Part shown: positions 52,704 through 64,000 of the stretch, piece by piece | How positions within the stretch are numbered: the first letter of the stretch is position 1 | How the letters are laid out: every line of letters starts with the position of its first letter | Origin: Symbiodinium natans | Taxonomy: Eukaryota > Sar > Dinophyceae > Suessiales > Symbiodiniaceae | DNA length: 64,000 bases | NCBI GenBank assembly: GCA_905221605.1 | Contig: CAJNDS010002606.1 | Span: 270,001-334,000 of the forward strand | Direction: 5' to 3' | Translations under genes and position numbers: made by a program | The notes under the pieces: generated by a model | The model's database searches: none | Told to the model about the DNA's origin: nothing | Seen by the model: the letters and a program-made list of their open reading frames with translations, nothing else

Positions 52704-55700
52704 ATGTTAGCTTCTGGAGCTGTCGCAAGTGACAGAATGGAGTCAAAAGGTGAGCATGTGCGACATCCCTTGATGCTGCAGCCATTTGGGGTCGATTGCA
52801 GTCTTTCTGACTTCACAGTTTGCAAAATGGGACATTACGAAGCCGGTGGTCCAACTTTCCCCCGAGCTTTGCCCATGAAGATCCGAATCCAGGGAGTTTC
52901 CGGCCGGCTCCCGGCAGGCATTGATGCTGGCAACTTCCAAGCGGCTCTCTTCTGGTCCAACGTCGACGCCATCACAGAGATCCCATCCGACCGCGACATG
53001 GACGCTGGCTGCATCCTCATCCAGGATGCGTGGACCATGGCTTCTTTGGGCTCAAGCCCGCGGCTGCAAGGGTCACAGACCCACAGCAGTTTCTAGGGCT
53101 CGAGGCCGTCTACGAAGCTGGCAACGCTGCCGGCTTTTTTGCGCATGGGCATCGGTTGCAGAACGTTGCCGTGATGGCAGGGTCCATGAATCTGGACAGC
53201 AACCTTGAGCGGCCCAGCTTAAATCATGCGGGAATCGGGCCTTCTTCACTAGGAGCAGCATGTTGCAGGTAGCACAGCATTTGTTGATCTCCTTTGTGCT
53301 TTTGTGTGGATGTATGTAGGCTTGAGTGGCTTTTACAGGTGGGATGGCGAAAGTTGCGGCGGCTTCACCGCCGCCGGGAACGCCTCCTCCATGATTTGCG
53401 GTGTCATCTCCCATGTTCTGGACTTCCGCGGGGCCTCCCTCTGTGTCGACACAGCCTGCGCTTCGGGGCTCTCGGCACTGGCCTTGGCGGTGGCCGAGGT
53501 GGGCCAGGGACGTGCCGAAGGGGCCATTGCAGTCGGTGCCTTGGCAAGGATTCGCGCCCCCGTCTCTCCGTCCAGTTTACCGGGACTCCCAAAATTCGTG
53601 CATGGATGCAGAGCCAGCATGCAGAGGTGTAATGTTACAAGGTGGCAGTTGCGGCCAGGAATCATTCGTAAATTAGTCAACCATTGGCCCGCGGATTCCC
53701 ACAGCGCTTCTGTTGATGAGGAGTGAACGCCATCCTGAATTGGAAGACGACGTATGCTTTGGCCAAGGCCCGGCACATGCATGGTTCAGAAAGAGCATGC
53801 CTAGGGTTCTCCAGCGGCCCTTTCGAAGAAGATTTGTAGCAGTAAGCAGTAAGTGGACTTCGCAAGGCGGGGATGATCTCCGACCGCTGCCGCAGCTTCG
53901 ACAGGCGCGCCAAAGGTTATGGCAGGGCCGAGGGGGTGGCGGCGGTGGCCATCCAGAGCTATGCTACCGTGTCAGGCTGCACCCATGCTGAGCTCCTCGG
54001 CATCCACCAGAACAACGACGGCCGCTCGGTGACTCCCATCACACGACCCTCTGCTGAGCAGCAGAAACGGTGCATGAGCGCCATCTCGACTGGCGAAGCC
54101 TTGGCAGCAGTGGAGTGCCACGGGACGGGGACGAAGGCCGGCGATCCGGTCGAGATTTCTTCTGTCCAAGCGGTCTTCGGGCAGTCGGCATCATCGGGTG
54201 CCCTCTGCATCGGAGCTCTGAAGGCGAACATCAATCACACAGAGTCGACAGCTGGCCTGGCATCGCTTCTGAAGTGCTGCCACGTGCTTGCGTGTCAGGG
54301 CATGTTCGCACACGGTGGGGGCCACTGGGCACCCGAAACGAGCATTGATGTGGGGGCACTATCCCTGAGTGACGAATTTCAGCACATCGAGGCCCGGCCG
54401 GTGGGAGTGAACTCCTTCGGATTCAGTGGGACCAACGTGCATGCCCAGCTCCAGCCGGCCCACGAGGATGGCAGGGATGGAGGGAGGCCGCAAGCATCTG
54501 GAGACCAGGTCCTGCTCATCTCCAGCAAAACCCTGGAGGGTCTGGAGCGGCAGCAAGAGAAGCTGCGAGGGGCGCTGCAGGAGCCGGGCCTCTCAGCCAC
54601 CGATGTGCAGGAGCTGGCAGGACAGTCGGCGCGCCAGGAAGCCCACGGCCACCGCAAAGTGGTGCTTGTCTCTGAGGCCCAGGATGTGAAGGAGGTGAAG
54701 GAGCTTCTGGAAGCCGAGGCTTCAGGTGATGAAGTGCCCATGGTCGTGATTGTGGCTCCCGGAAATGGGTGCCAGACTCCGAGGATGCTTGAAGAGAGCA
54801 CTGCTTGGAAAATGGCCCTCCTCTTTTTTTTTTTGTGTCCCGGGTTGTGTCCAATCGAAACTGTAGCTAAGCGGAGCCGAGGCTGTTGCTCTTTCCGCCC
54901 GCACAGACGCTTTTCCAGGAGTTGAAGGAGGCATTCAAGCTCCGAGGCAAAGAGGTGGATTGGGAGGCCCTGGTGTCGGGCGAGGAGGTGCCAAAGGAGA
55001 CCTTCCAGCAGCAGGTCATGTTGTTTGCTTATTCGATTCTGGCTTCAAGCTTGGTGTTGCACGCTGGCCTTAAGCCCTACGCGGTGATCGGACACAGCGC
55101 AGGCGAATTACCGGGTGCCTACTTGGCAGGCGCTTTTGACCTCCAAAGCTGTGTGGATCTCCTGCGTCTTGGTTTGGACTTCTTGTGCATTTGTTTCTTC
55201 CTTAGCCGATTGGCTCCTTGCCGCGAACGAATCTGAGGCTGGCGAAGATTGGGAGTCCTCACACGCAAGAAGGCACCATGGCAGTCGCCAGGAACGTGGA
55301 TGTCCAGGACGTGGAGGCGGCCCTCACCGAGTTCAACGCATCCGCGGACCCTCACGAGAAGGTTCACATCGCCGCCGAGAACAGCAGCCAGTGTTGCACG
55401 CTGACGGGGCTCGACAGCTCCCTGGCGCAGGTGAAGTCCAAGCTCGGCTCTGCGAAGTGGCTGGACTTGAAGCTTCCGATGGCCTATCACCACCAAGAGC
55501 TTTGCAAGCCGGCTGCCGATTTCTTCGAGGGTGCCTGGTATCTTCAGCCGCAAGCAGACGAGGGGGCGAGATGCAGATTCTTTTCGACCGCTGCTCGGCT
55601 CACAGTGGTAGAGCTGTTTCTGGGACAGTGTCACAATGTTCTCAGCTCAGCCTTCCCCGAGTCGGCACGCCTTGTCAGCGCGCTGACGAGGATACTAAGG

Positions 55701-58700
55701 TAGAGGGGAAGGAAGTCCAGATCAGCAAGCTGACGGTGGACTACTGGAAGCGGCACACGCTGCACCGCGTGCAGTTTGCCGGCGCCGTGCGCGCGCTGCT
55801 GCAAGCTGCTAGCCAATGGGCTTGCAATGTCTGGTAGTGTTTCCAGGGAATTCCAGGGTAGCTCCAAAGCATTCCAAAGCCAAAGACACTTGCAAAAGAT
55901 CTGCAAAGCAGTTTGAGCTTGAAAGCCGCGTGCATGTTGTGGTGACGATGGGGAAGCGTTCGCCGGCTGCGAGGCGCCACAGGACATCAAGTTCTCTTCC
56001 TAGAGCTCAAGAGCCAGAATGCCTCCCACATCAGAAACCTGGCGGAAGAGATGGGGAGCCAAGCAACGGTGAAGGTGCGCCCGTTTGTGGGAGCTGATCG
56101 TGTAGCATCTGATGGCCGCATGAAGCACATCATTCTGTCAGCGCGAACTTCCGGCGTTCTCGGCGCCTTTTGTGGTTCTAATTATGGTACTAAACCCTAA
56201 ACCCTAAACTTCCCTAAACCCCTGAGCAGGTGGAGGCTTTGACAGGAAAGCGCCCGGCGCCCTTGAGCATCCAGAAAGCCTGCGCAGCGCTGTGGGAACG
56301 AGGCGGTTTGCTCGGGGTCCTCGGCACCTGATGGGTCCTTAGGAGTCCTCACCAGGATGGGCTCTTGGGCCTTAAAATCATGATAAAAACCCGAAAAAAG
56401 GGCCTCATAAGGGATTCTAGGGTGTGATAGCCCATCCTGGTAGGCACGGGGAGTTACCGGGCCTTTACTGCTTCAGAGCCTTTGTGGGGTCTTTTTGGAA
56501 GAAGTCTGGGCAGAGGCGTCGACATTGACTGGCAGTGCCTCGTCCCCGGTGCTACTCGTGGCTGTCGGCTCAACCTGGCGCCCATCCTTGCTGTGTCTTG
56601 GCTTGGTTTTGTTCGTGTGTCCTTTGGTTCCGTCCCTGCATGGTTCCAAAGAAGGGTTTTTGCTCCCAGTGTTCGGGCATTTGCATGCGTGGAGTGCCAT
56701 CGAGGTGCAGTTCGACCGCAGCCAGGGCTGGGAAGTGAGGCACCGAGTGGATGCGGATGCTCCCATACACGAGGCATGCGCGCACGAGACTGGACACAAG
56801 GATGTCGTTGGCCAACTCATGTCTCCTCACTTCCTTCCTTTTCATGCTGCTTCAACCCTGGAGCACTACAAGAGTTTCACGCAACCCAACCTGCGGCAAG
56901 AACCATTAATCATCAATGACTGTATGCGTTTCGGCAGGACGATGCCAGCTGCTCGAGCATCTCCACCAGAACCTGGGACAATTCCATTGGGCAGTGGGCT
57001 TGTTCAATCTGGTCAGTGGTCTTTCTTCTTTTGCGCTTGCGCACGGGCTTGGGGGGGGGGGGTTCCCCACAATGCGCGTCGCTCCTCCCATGCCCTGTTC
57101 TCGGGGCCAGGGAGCGCCTATATGAAGATGGTTCCAAGCCCGAAGCCCTGAAGCCTTCAAAGAAGGATCAGCGGTCATGGAGCACTCCTCGGTGGATGGC
57201 TCGCCGGTGTCGATGGCCACCCGGCGAGCTTACAGCGTGACGGAGCTGTGGCTCCAGGGTTGAGGGCTTAGGGCTAACAAGGGTATATAAATAGTATATG
57301 AATGTATATAAGGGTACCATTTATGGCGGGTAGTTACGGTCCAGGATTAAGATGTGCAAGGGCTTTTGGGTGGTCCAGGGGTCAGGGTCTTGGGGTTGTG
57401 ATAGGCCGTGTCCTTGTTGTATGTTTAAATTATTTGTGGTCCGTGGGAGAGAATACTCGTAGTTGCTGAGAGGTGGTGAAACTTTCTACCCTGATTTCAC
57501 CATAGGGGGAAGGCGCTCACATATTCGGAGAAAATCACGCAACCCACCGTCATATCACCCGTCAGGTGGGCTCCGAGCACAAGGTGGAGCTTGATGCGGA
57601 ACAGATTCCAATCCTCAGGCAACACCAGCGCAAGGGCAGGAGGCTTGTCCCCGGGGCGCTTCTCATGGAGATGGTTCTTCAGAGCCAAGGCTACCGCTTC
57701 TCTTCCTTGTCAAACTTCCGCTTCCAGCTTCCTGCAGGAGAAGGGGCTGTCAGCATTCGGGTGCTGCAAGACCAGCACGCCACGATCAAGAGTGCAGACG
57801 GCCATTTCCATTTTGCCGAGGGCTTCCTTGTGGAGCAGTGCTGCCAGACCGAACACTGGAACAAGATCTCGAAGCAGCTCTCATCCACTCAGAAGGGATT
57901 CTTGGAGCAGCTCTGGCCGAGTAGGATGACAGTCAGAGCCGAGACGCTGCTTGAATTGCTGGCGCGCGGTGGCTTGCAGTATGGAAGCGACCTTGCGATC
58001 CAGGGCGAAGTGACGACAGCTGACTTCAACAACAGGTTGGCTTGCGCGTTTGGCTCTGTCTCTGTGTGTGTGTGTGTGTGTCTGTCTGTGTGTCTCTGTG
58101 TGTCTCTGCGTGTGTGTGTGTGTGTGTGTGCGTGTGTGTGTGTCTGTGTGTTTCTGCGTGTTTCTTGTGCTGTTGAGAGGCCGGAGTGGTTTGCAACGCT
58201 TTGCTTGAAACAGGTCAGAGCCATGCTTCGCTCGGGCCCGTGTCCGGTGCCCCGACGCCCTCCGTGCAGGGCGGTGCAGTGGCGGGGCTGCTCTGCTGGA
58301 TCAGGCGCTGCAGGTCGCCTGGGCACAAGAAAGCTTGCTGGGTGGATGTGACTGCTGCCATAGCCTCCTCAGAGCCATCCTTCAGACCCCAGCATGCCAT
58401 CAGGTGAGCTTGGGGCTTGCCCTGGCACGGCTTCCTGAAGACCTGCGTGCGAAGGGGGCGGTGCCGACGATGGTGGAGCGGCTGACGGTCTTCAATAAGG
58501 ACGGCCGTTGGCATAGGGAGGGGTTTCATGAGTAGTTGTGAACATGGGAAATCACCTTTGTCGCTCCCTCTTTGGAAGGAGCTCTTCGAGAACAGCCCTT
58601 CTTTGCGAGTTGTTGTCAAGGTGCATCCCCAATTTTGCTCAGCCATTTGCGCCAGCTTCCTGGCAGCCTTAATCATGGATGTGAGAAAAAGCTTCTGCCA

Positions 58701-59369
58701 ACAAAATCGTGGGTTTTTGGTCTTGATGGGCTGTCAGTGTTCTCGGCCTTTGGGCAGGCTTTGCCCTTGAGTCACTGGACGGTACGATTGTGGTGGAAGC
58801 GATCAACTTCTGGGGCAAACTGCTTTCTTCGAAGGCTGAACCCATCCATGAGTTGCTGTGGAGACTCGGCTTGTGAGGGCGGATGGGGGCTGTGCTTGTC
58901 ACGTGTTTGGGCTGTCGCAGGCTGTAGGAATTCGCCGTAGCAGCTCCACGCAAGACACACGAGTCCAGAATTATGGCCCTGCTAGAGTCTTTCCACGGGG
59001 TGAAGCCTCGCTTGCAAGCGCAAACATCCTCCTCGGCTGCAGGAACATCGCAGAGACTCCGCTCTGCCACAGTGCCATGGTTGCCGACGCTGGGAGGGCA
59101 CGGACAGTTGCCGCTTTCATCCATGCGTCTGGGTTGAATCTTAATCCAGGCTCCTGTCGGTCTTTTGGTGCCCGATAGACGACAGCGGGCTCTGCGACCG
59201 CGACCCAAATCTACCCCTTTGCGGTCTTGTTAGTCCTGGGACCATGTTAACAGAAACAGACGCGCACGCACGCACCCACGTTCCACCCGCGCACCGGCAC
59301 ACACAAACACACAGGCAAACCCACACTCGCAGACACAGACTAAGACTCACAAGGCGCACAGAGACAGAG

Positions 59370-59417
<48 letters not shown>

Positions 59418-59719
59418 GCGTGCGCGCGTGCACGCGCACGCGCACGCACGCGCACGCGCACAGCCACACACCACACAACACCCACCCACCCACACCACAC
59501 GCACCCACACCACACCCACACCACAACCCACCACACGCACACGCACACGCACACGCACACGCACACGCACACGCCAACACTCACACGCACACTCACACCA
59601 CACGCACACTCACACGCACACGCACACCACACGCACACGCACACGCACACGCACACTCACACGCACACGCACACGCACACGCACACACACACGCACACAC
59701 ACACACACACACACACGCC

Positions 59720-59788
<69 letters not shown>

Positions 59789-60046
59789 ACACCCACACGC
59801 ACACGCACACGCACACGCACACGCACACGCACACCCACACCCACACACACACACACACAAAAGGCCAGACACGCGACACACACAAAGACACACGCGCGGA
59901 CACAGACAGACACACAGACGCCGACGGACACACAGACACGGACAGACAGACGCAGACAGACACTAACAGACGCAGACGCACGCACAAAGACGCAGACAGA
60001 CGCGGACAGACGCAGACAGACGGACGCATGGACCGACACACACACA

Positions 60047-60077
<31 letters not shown>

Positions 60078-63000
60078 CTCTACATGGGATGAACAAAGGG
60101 TGAGGCCTCCCTACTCCTGCGGGAGTTCATGAGCGGCCAAAGCAGGTGCGTTCACACAGGGGTTGGGGAGGCCCCTCCCTACTCTGTTGGTCCGCTGCTT
60201 GATTGACAGTGAATCACCATGTTCGGGTGTTGCCACACAAACAGATCTGTGTGGGACACATTCACGAAGACAGCCCAGGACATGGAATCCAGCCTTGTGG
60301 GCAAGCTCCTGGAGAAGGACCTCCTCCCGCAGTCCCAGATCAAGCTTTTTGGTCCGGAGAAGCAAGGCGCCAGTGCCAGCCTCTCCTTGGGGCCCGATGA
60401 AGTGGACCTCATCCTCTTCGAGTGGACGACGGGCATCAATGTGGAAGACCGAGATGCAAGCGAGAAGCTTCACCGGCAGCTTCGCCGATTCCGCGAGGTG
60501 GTGCGCTGGTGCCTCAACCGGCGCTCGGTCCGTGTGGTGGTGCTGACGAGGGCTGCGCCCCAGTTTGCTGGGGGCATCTCTGCAAAGCCTGGGCAGCCTG
60601 GGCCTGGGATGTATACGGCCATGTGCAAGTGCCTCGTCAATGAGGATGTGCCAGGCCGGGTGGGCTCTTTCCCCAATTGAGCCACGTTTTTTGGGCGCTG
60701 GTCTTGAGTTAATTTGGTGCGGAAGTCTTTCTTGGATCGGCGCTCCAGAAGCAGATGCGCGCAGTCAGTCGGTGCGGAATCGTGCGGAAGGGTTCGCGGA
60801 AGCAACTTCTCGCGGAAGCTCTGTCAAACCACCCAGAATCTGCAGCAGATGGGGTCTTGAGCATCGACTTTCGTTGCTCCGAAGCTTCAAGACTCGTACC
60901 TAAAATCTCCAAACGCTCTTCGCGGAAGAGGCTGTGCATACTAATGCGAAAATGGTTTGCAGAAGAGGTTTCTGGAAGTAAGTTGAAAAAATGCGCTGCG
61001 GAAGCTACTTTTCGACCATTTCTGTGTTTTCCTTGATCGAACAGAAGCCGCGACAGTCTTTCAGTCCTGTATTGCTGCGTTCCTCTCTTCAATGTTGCTC
61101 TGAGCAACGCAACGCGCGCATGTTGCGTTTACGTATATATATGTTGTTTGTCTACTTGTTTTCGCGACGCCCTCAGAAGTAGGATGGCAGAAGCAATGTG
61201 TTGGCAGCAACCTTCGTCAGATATCTTCAGAACACAAGTGCCAGAATCCATTCTCGCCACAGCCTTCTTGCAGAGGCCGTGGACGCCTCCACGCCATCGA
61301 AATGGCGGACGAGATGGACGCCAGCATCTCACAGCTGGGCAAAGTCATTCTCCAACCTCCCGACGATTGCTCCGAGCTCGTGATACGTCAAGGACCTGGC
61401 AAGAGTAGGACGAGTATAGGACTAAGGCAGATTGCTGGCCACTAGCTGTACCTCCAACCGTCGTGCATTTCTTTGTGTGCCGTAGGCATGGTGAATCGGC
61501 TGGAGCTGCTTCCGCAGCCCCTTGCCTACGACAGCCTCATCGCGGGAAGAAAGCAACGCCCGCCTGTAAGGTGGGGCCCTTCTTCTATGATTGAAAGTTT
61601 GTGTCATTGTCTCGGGGCTTAGCGTGCTGGGGTTCTGGAGGTGCAAACTCACCTTGAACCAAGCTTGTGCCACGGGTTCCGTCCTTGCGCTTGAAAGTAT
61701 GCATGGAACATGCACAGCCCTTGAAGCTCCGACGGCATCTATCTCGTGGTTGGTGGAGCTCGCAAGACCGGCTTGTCTGCCCTGGTGGTGGAAGTGCTCG
61801 CTGGCATGGGCGCCGGGATGGTCATCGTGATCGGCCGCAGCGACCTGACGGGGTTTGTGAGAAGATAGGATATGGTACTAGAAAATATCTGGTGAAGTCA
61901 GTAGAGGGATGCAAAGGATTTGATCCAGGGGAGCCTATGGGGCTGAAGCTTGCCAGGCAAGGCGGATGGCGACTTCGAGGAGTTTGCCAGGGGCTTTAAG
62001 AAGACCAAGGTCTCGGCCGTCCAGGCTGACATCACCCAGGTCGAGGCATTGCGAGAGGCCCCTAGGCCGCAAATTGCCACTTGAGGTTCGACACGACGCC
62101 AGAGCGCCTTGCGCAGAGCGCCTTGCGGACGCACTGTTGAAAGAGCCCTTTGCTGTGCTTGCCTCAGGCTTTGAGACGCCATGGCGTTGATGGCAAGCGG
62201 GTGAGGGGCATCTTGCACGGTGCTGCCTGCTTCGACGGGGACAAGATGTTCCGGCGCGTCTCAGACGAGTCCTTTGATGCCACCCTGCGCCCCAAGGCCT
62301 GGACAACACAGGTAGACTTAGAATCGGCGGGATTCCCGACATGCCCGACTTGAGTATCTGTATGCGTCCATGGTGTCGTGCTCGAAGGTGCAGGGAAGCC
62401 TCGCGCTGCTGGAAGCAGCCCGTCTGGAGGGCTGGAGTCTCCAGTTCTTCACCTTTTTGAGCTCCGTGGTGGTTGCCCTCGGCAACTATGGGCAGGTGGC
62501 CTACGCAGGCATGGGCGGACTCCAAAGCAAAAGTTTCAGGGACGCTGTGAGCCTAGGAGGGGACATGGGATGTCATGGAAGGAAGATCATGGAAGCACCC
62601 AGAATCGAACTGGAATCAACCTGCCTGGAGAGACGGAAGCCAGGCGCCAATGGCTACCAGGCTGACCTAGGCACACACCTCTCGCAGCTCTCGAAGGCGC
62701 GCACGGGAACTGGGCTCCTGGGCTCTTGAGCCTGAAGTACCGAAGCGCCCTTCGAATAAAAGTCAACCAAGATGCCAACGGGAGGCTGCCAAACCACAGC
62801 AAATAGAGTTTGCCCTTGTCCAGGACCCAACCCTACAAACTCGGCAAGCCTTACAACTTACAACCCTGAACTGGGGCTTCGGGGAGGGCCTCTTCGTGGC
62901 GAGAGGCCCAACACAGAATCCGAAGGCCCGAAGCCCTAAACACCGAAAAGCCCGTTCCCCCAAACCCGCAGACCCTGCCACAAGCTGAAGCCTCGAAGAC

Positions 63001-63908
63001 ACAGGAGGCTTCGGAGGCTGCAAGTTCCAGGTGATCAACTACACAGTGCTAGACGAGGCTCGGCCCCCTGTGGTTGAACGAGTTGAGGTCATACGAGGAC
63101 CCCTTTTTTCTGTCTTTTGTAGAAGTACTGTTTCATAAAAATGTGGACATGCAGCAAACGCATGGAGGCTTCTGAGAGGGCTTGAAGTTCTGAAGACCAA
63201 GGGTGGGGAAGATTCAGGGTTGCGGAGTGGAGAACAGTCGGAGAAGAGAAGAGATGGTGTCGTGTGGCTTGTGGCGGCAGCAGGATGTTGCTGGCTGCAG
63301 AACGCGAGGCTTGAAAACGAGCAGACCAAAAGCACATTTCTGAGCGTGCCGCAGGTGGGCGTGATGAACGGCAAGGCAGACCTTCAGCGGCAGCTGGCCG
63401 AAACAAGAGGGTTTCCGGCCATCAACAAAGCCACCATCATGCAGATGCTCCAGGCCCCAAAAATTGGGGTTCTACTTGTACACCCTAAACAGTGCAGAGC
63501 TCGCACCCCTTGCAGGTCGTCCTGTGCTCCGAGTTGCCAATGGTAACAGTGGCAACGTTCAATCGCCAGCAGCTCCCCACCCTGGCCCTGGCCAATAACC
63601 CTTTCGTGGCCTCCAGGTTCCACACCGTCATGGGTCGTTTCAGTGCAGTGGGCCCAGAGCCCCAGGACCCGGAGGTTGACAGGAGTGAGGCGACGAGCTC
63701 AGAAACATCCTCGCCGCTAAACACCGCCGCAGCCCCCAACTTGCCAACGTCTGAGAAAGCGCTGGCCGGACCGCAGCCGGTACCGGAGCCTTCGGCACCC
63801 AAGCCTCCGGCAGCCGAGCCGGCAGCCACAAAGAAAGCGTCCAATCCGCCCACCGGCGGGAAGCTTTTGAAGAAGTTCCAGGATATCATGGCCGTCTCGC
63901 ACCTCTAG
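52704..63908 (+). CDS. Type I modular polyketide synthase (KS-AT-DH-KR), multi-exon span
   Basis: One module is seen in order: ketosynthase (52.8-54.45 kb), acyltransferase (54.74-56.3 kb), dehydratase (57.56-58.5 kb), and a ketoreductase with its structural (60.25-60.68 kb) and catalytic (61.7-62.57 kb) halves. The last exon found (63,540-63,908) ends in a Pro/Ala-rich linker of the kind placed before a carrier protein. No ACP is seen, so the gene may continue past the window or the linker frame may run into an intron. The first in-frame ATG is 52,704, but the true start is uncertain. Such enzymes build polyketides in dinoflagellates; the product cannot be predicted. Introns carry MITEs, a CCCTAAA run and very large CA microsatellites. 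One frame break lies in the KS. Confidence 0.9.
52819..54460 (+). CDS. PKS ketosynthase domain
   Basis: It condenses the growing chain with an extender unit. Motifs: GVSGRLPAG near 52,895, DHGFFGLKP at 53,033, DPQQFLGLEAVYEA near 53,083, and active-site DTACASG near 53,450. After an intron (about 53,550-53,873) come FDRRAKGYGRAEG, then ECHGTGT near 54,115 and NINHTES near 54,230, giving the Cys-His-His triad. The intron may use a GC donor (GCAAGG). Near 53,025 the frame changes without room for an intron (see findings). Confidence 0.92.
54740..56310 (+). CDS. PKS acyltransferase domain
   Basis: It selects and loads the extender unit. It begins with a PMVVIVAPGNGCQ segment where the family has GQGxQ. 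After an intron (about 54,823-54,906) the nucleophile motif VIGHSAGE appears near 55,090. Later pieces: GTMAVARNVD near 55,275, HIAAENSSQCC near 55,366, LKLPMAYHHQ near 55,470, and the post-AT VDYWKRHTLHRVQFAGAVR at about 55,738. A further exon at 56,229-56,312 (LSIQKACAALWERGGLLG) follows a CCCTAAA run. The YHH where many ATs have HAFH or YASH gives no safe prediction of substrate. Confidence 0.88.
56190..56223 (-). repeat. CCCTAAA run before a PKS exon acceptor
   Basis: Irregular CCCTAAA units end five bases before the GAGCAG acceptor of the exon at 56,229. Confidence 0.9.
56351..56441. mobile_element. 91-bp MITE with 13-bp inverted ends in a PKS intron
   Basis: It begins ACCAGGATGGGCT and ends AGCCCATCCTGGT, a perfect 13-bp inverted repeat, with partial inner symmetry (GGGCC...GGGCC). 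It lies about 40 bases into the intron after the exon ending at about 56,312. Confidence 0.92.
57560..58515 (+). CDS. PKS dehydratase domain
   Basis: It removes water from the beta-hydroxy intermediate. The H-x3-G-x4-P motif is present as HQRKGRRLVPG near 57,622, where the His is catalytic. The second catalytic region, LLDQALQVAW with its Asp, is near 58,294 after an intron that holds a GT microsatellite (58,059-58,165). Both halves of the double hot-dog fold therefore have their key residue. Confidence 0.85.
59244..60072. repeat. About 830 bases of CA/CACG microsatellite
   Basis: ACACGC, ACACAC and ACAGAC units run almost without a break and end in a (CT)n tract. It sits between the DH and KR parts of the polyketide synthase, so it is intronic. 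Alternating purine-pyrimidine sequence this long favours Z-DNA. The His/Thr-rich and Cys/Val-rich frames are artefacts. Confidence 0.98.
60250..60680 (+). CDS. PKS ketoreductase structural subdomain
   Basis: The sequence DEVDLILFEWTTGI, then RSVRVVVLTRAAPQ, then MYTAMCKCLVNEDVPGRVGS follows the pattern of the N-terminal pseudo-Rossmann half of PKS ketoreductases, including the conserved 'TRAA' strand end. It has no catalytic residues of its own. Confidence 0.75.
61730..62570 (+). CDS. PKS ketoreductase catalytic subdomain
   Basis: An NADPH-dependent reduction domain of the short-chain dehydrogenase type. The nucleotide loop reads YLVVGGARKTGLSALVVE near 61,740. GRSDLT follows near 61,830, then VSAVQADITQVEA near 62,008, GILHGAACFDGDKM near 62,208, and the active-site region FFTFLSSVVVALGNYGQVAY near 62,445 with Ser and Tyr present. 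Four residues after the Tyr, where Asn is usual, there is Gly. At least three introns split the domain. Confidence 0.87.
63350..63908 (+). CDS. PKS C-terminal KR end and Pro/Ala-rich linker
   Basis: GKADLQRQLAETRGFPAINK at about 63,372 and a later piece with VTVATFNRQQL at about 63,550 fit the C-terminal helices of a ketoreductase. They are followed by a linker of Pro, Ala, Glu and Ser (PVPEPSAPKPPAAEPAATKK). The frame stops at 63,906-63,908. Confidence 0.6.
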
Positions 63909-64000
63909 GAGTCGCGTCCTTTGCAGTACCAAGGCGGGCTTGAGTCACGCTTGGAGGGTCTCCGTGGGTGTCCTCGAGCACTTGCCCCGAATGCACGCCC

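Noticed and set aside
59141-60132. His/Thr-rich and Cys/Val-rich ORFs of over 200 residues
   Set aside because: They are produced by the CA/CACG microsatellite in a PKS intron.

Overview
The window reads as nuclear DNA of a dinoflagellate. The reasons are: all recognised host genes lie on the + strand; they are split by many introns that use GC and GA as well as GT donors; the genes themselves (a type III glutamine synthetase, a large type I polyketide synthase, a Yck-like casein kinase 1) suit dinoflagellates; and TTTAGGG/CCCTAAA telomere-type runs occur throughout. The genus cannot be told from the sequence.

Layout. Bases 1 to about 5,900 are AT-rich, intronless and tightly packed. They form the right part of a Polinton-like viral or transposable element: a large replicase (family B polymerase-like region, SF1 helicase, HNH-like zinc end), a GIY-YIG endonuclease, an rve integrase, a 22-bp palindromic repeat array and an unknown cysteine-rich ORF. 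No capsid gene is visible, and the left end is outside the window. From 5.9 to 8.4 kb there are G-rich degenerate repeats and telomere-type runs. A secreted or membrane protein gene of unknown function starts at 8,417 and probably ends at 12,622. Repeats fill 12.6-17.4 kb. A complete glutamine synthetase III gene (about 14 exons) spans 17,383-22,550. A PPR-like gene follows (about 23.0-25.0 kb), then small exons of a Lys/Ala/Pro-rich protein (26.4-28.3 kb) and an AT-rich satellite block. A CAF1/CNOT7-type deadenylase starts near 30,973. A casein kinase 1 gene spans 39,180-44,548. It is followed by a 2-kb compound element with inverted repeat arrays and a 12-bp flanking direct repeat (44.71-46.69 kb). 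From about 52.7 kb to the right edge there is a modular polyketide synthase with KS, AT, DH and KR domains in order.

Two things stand out. First, the viral replicase joins polymerase-like, helicase and nuclease-like parts in one chain. Second, the host introns look like inserted mobile units. Short direct repeats of exon sequence flank them, splice sites fall inside those repeats, G-rich TTTAGGG runs sit just after donors and C-rich CCCTAAA runs just before acceptors, and several short palindromic MITE-like elements lie within or between genes. Exon boundaries were worked out by eye from protein-family similarity and codon phase; those marked approximate need transcript data.
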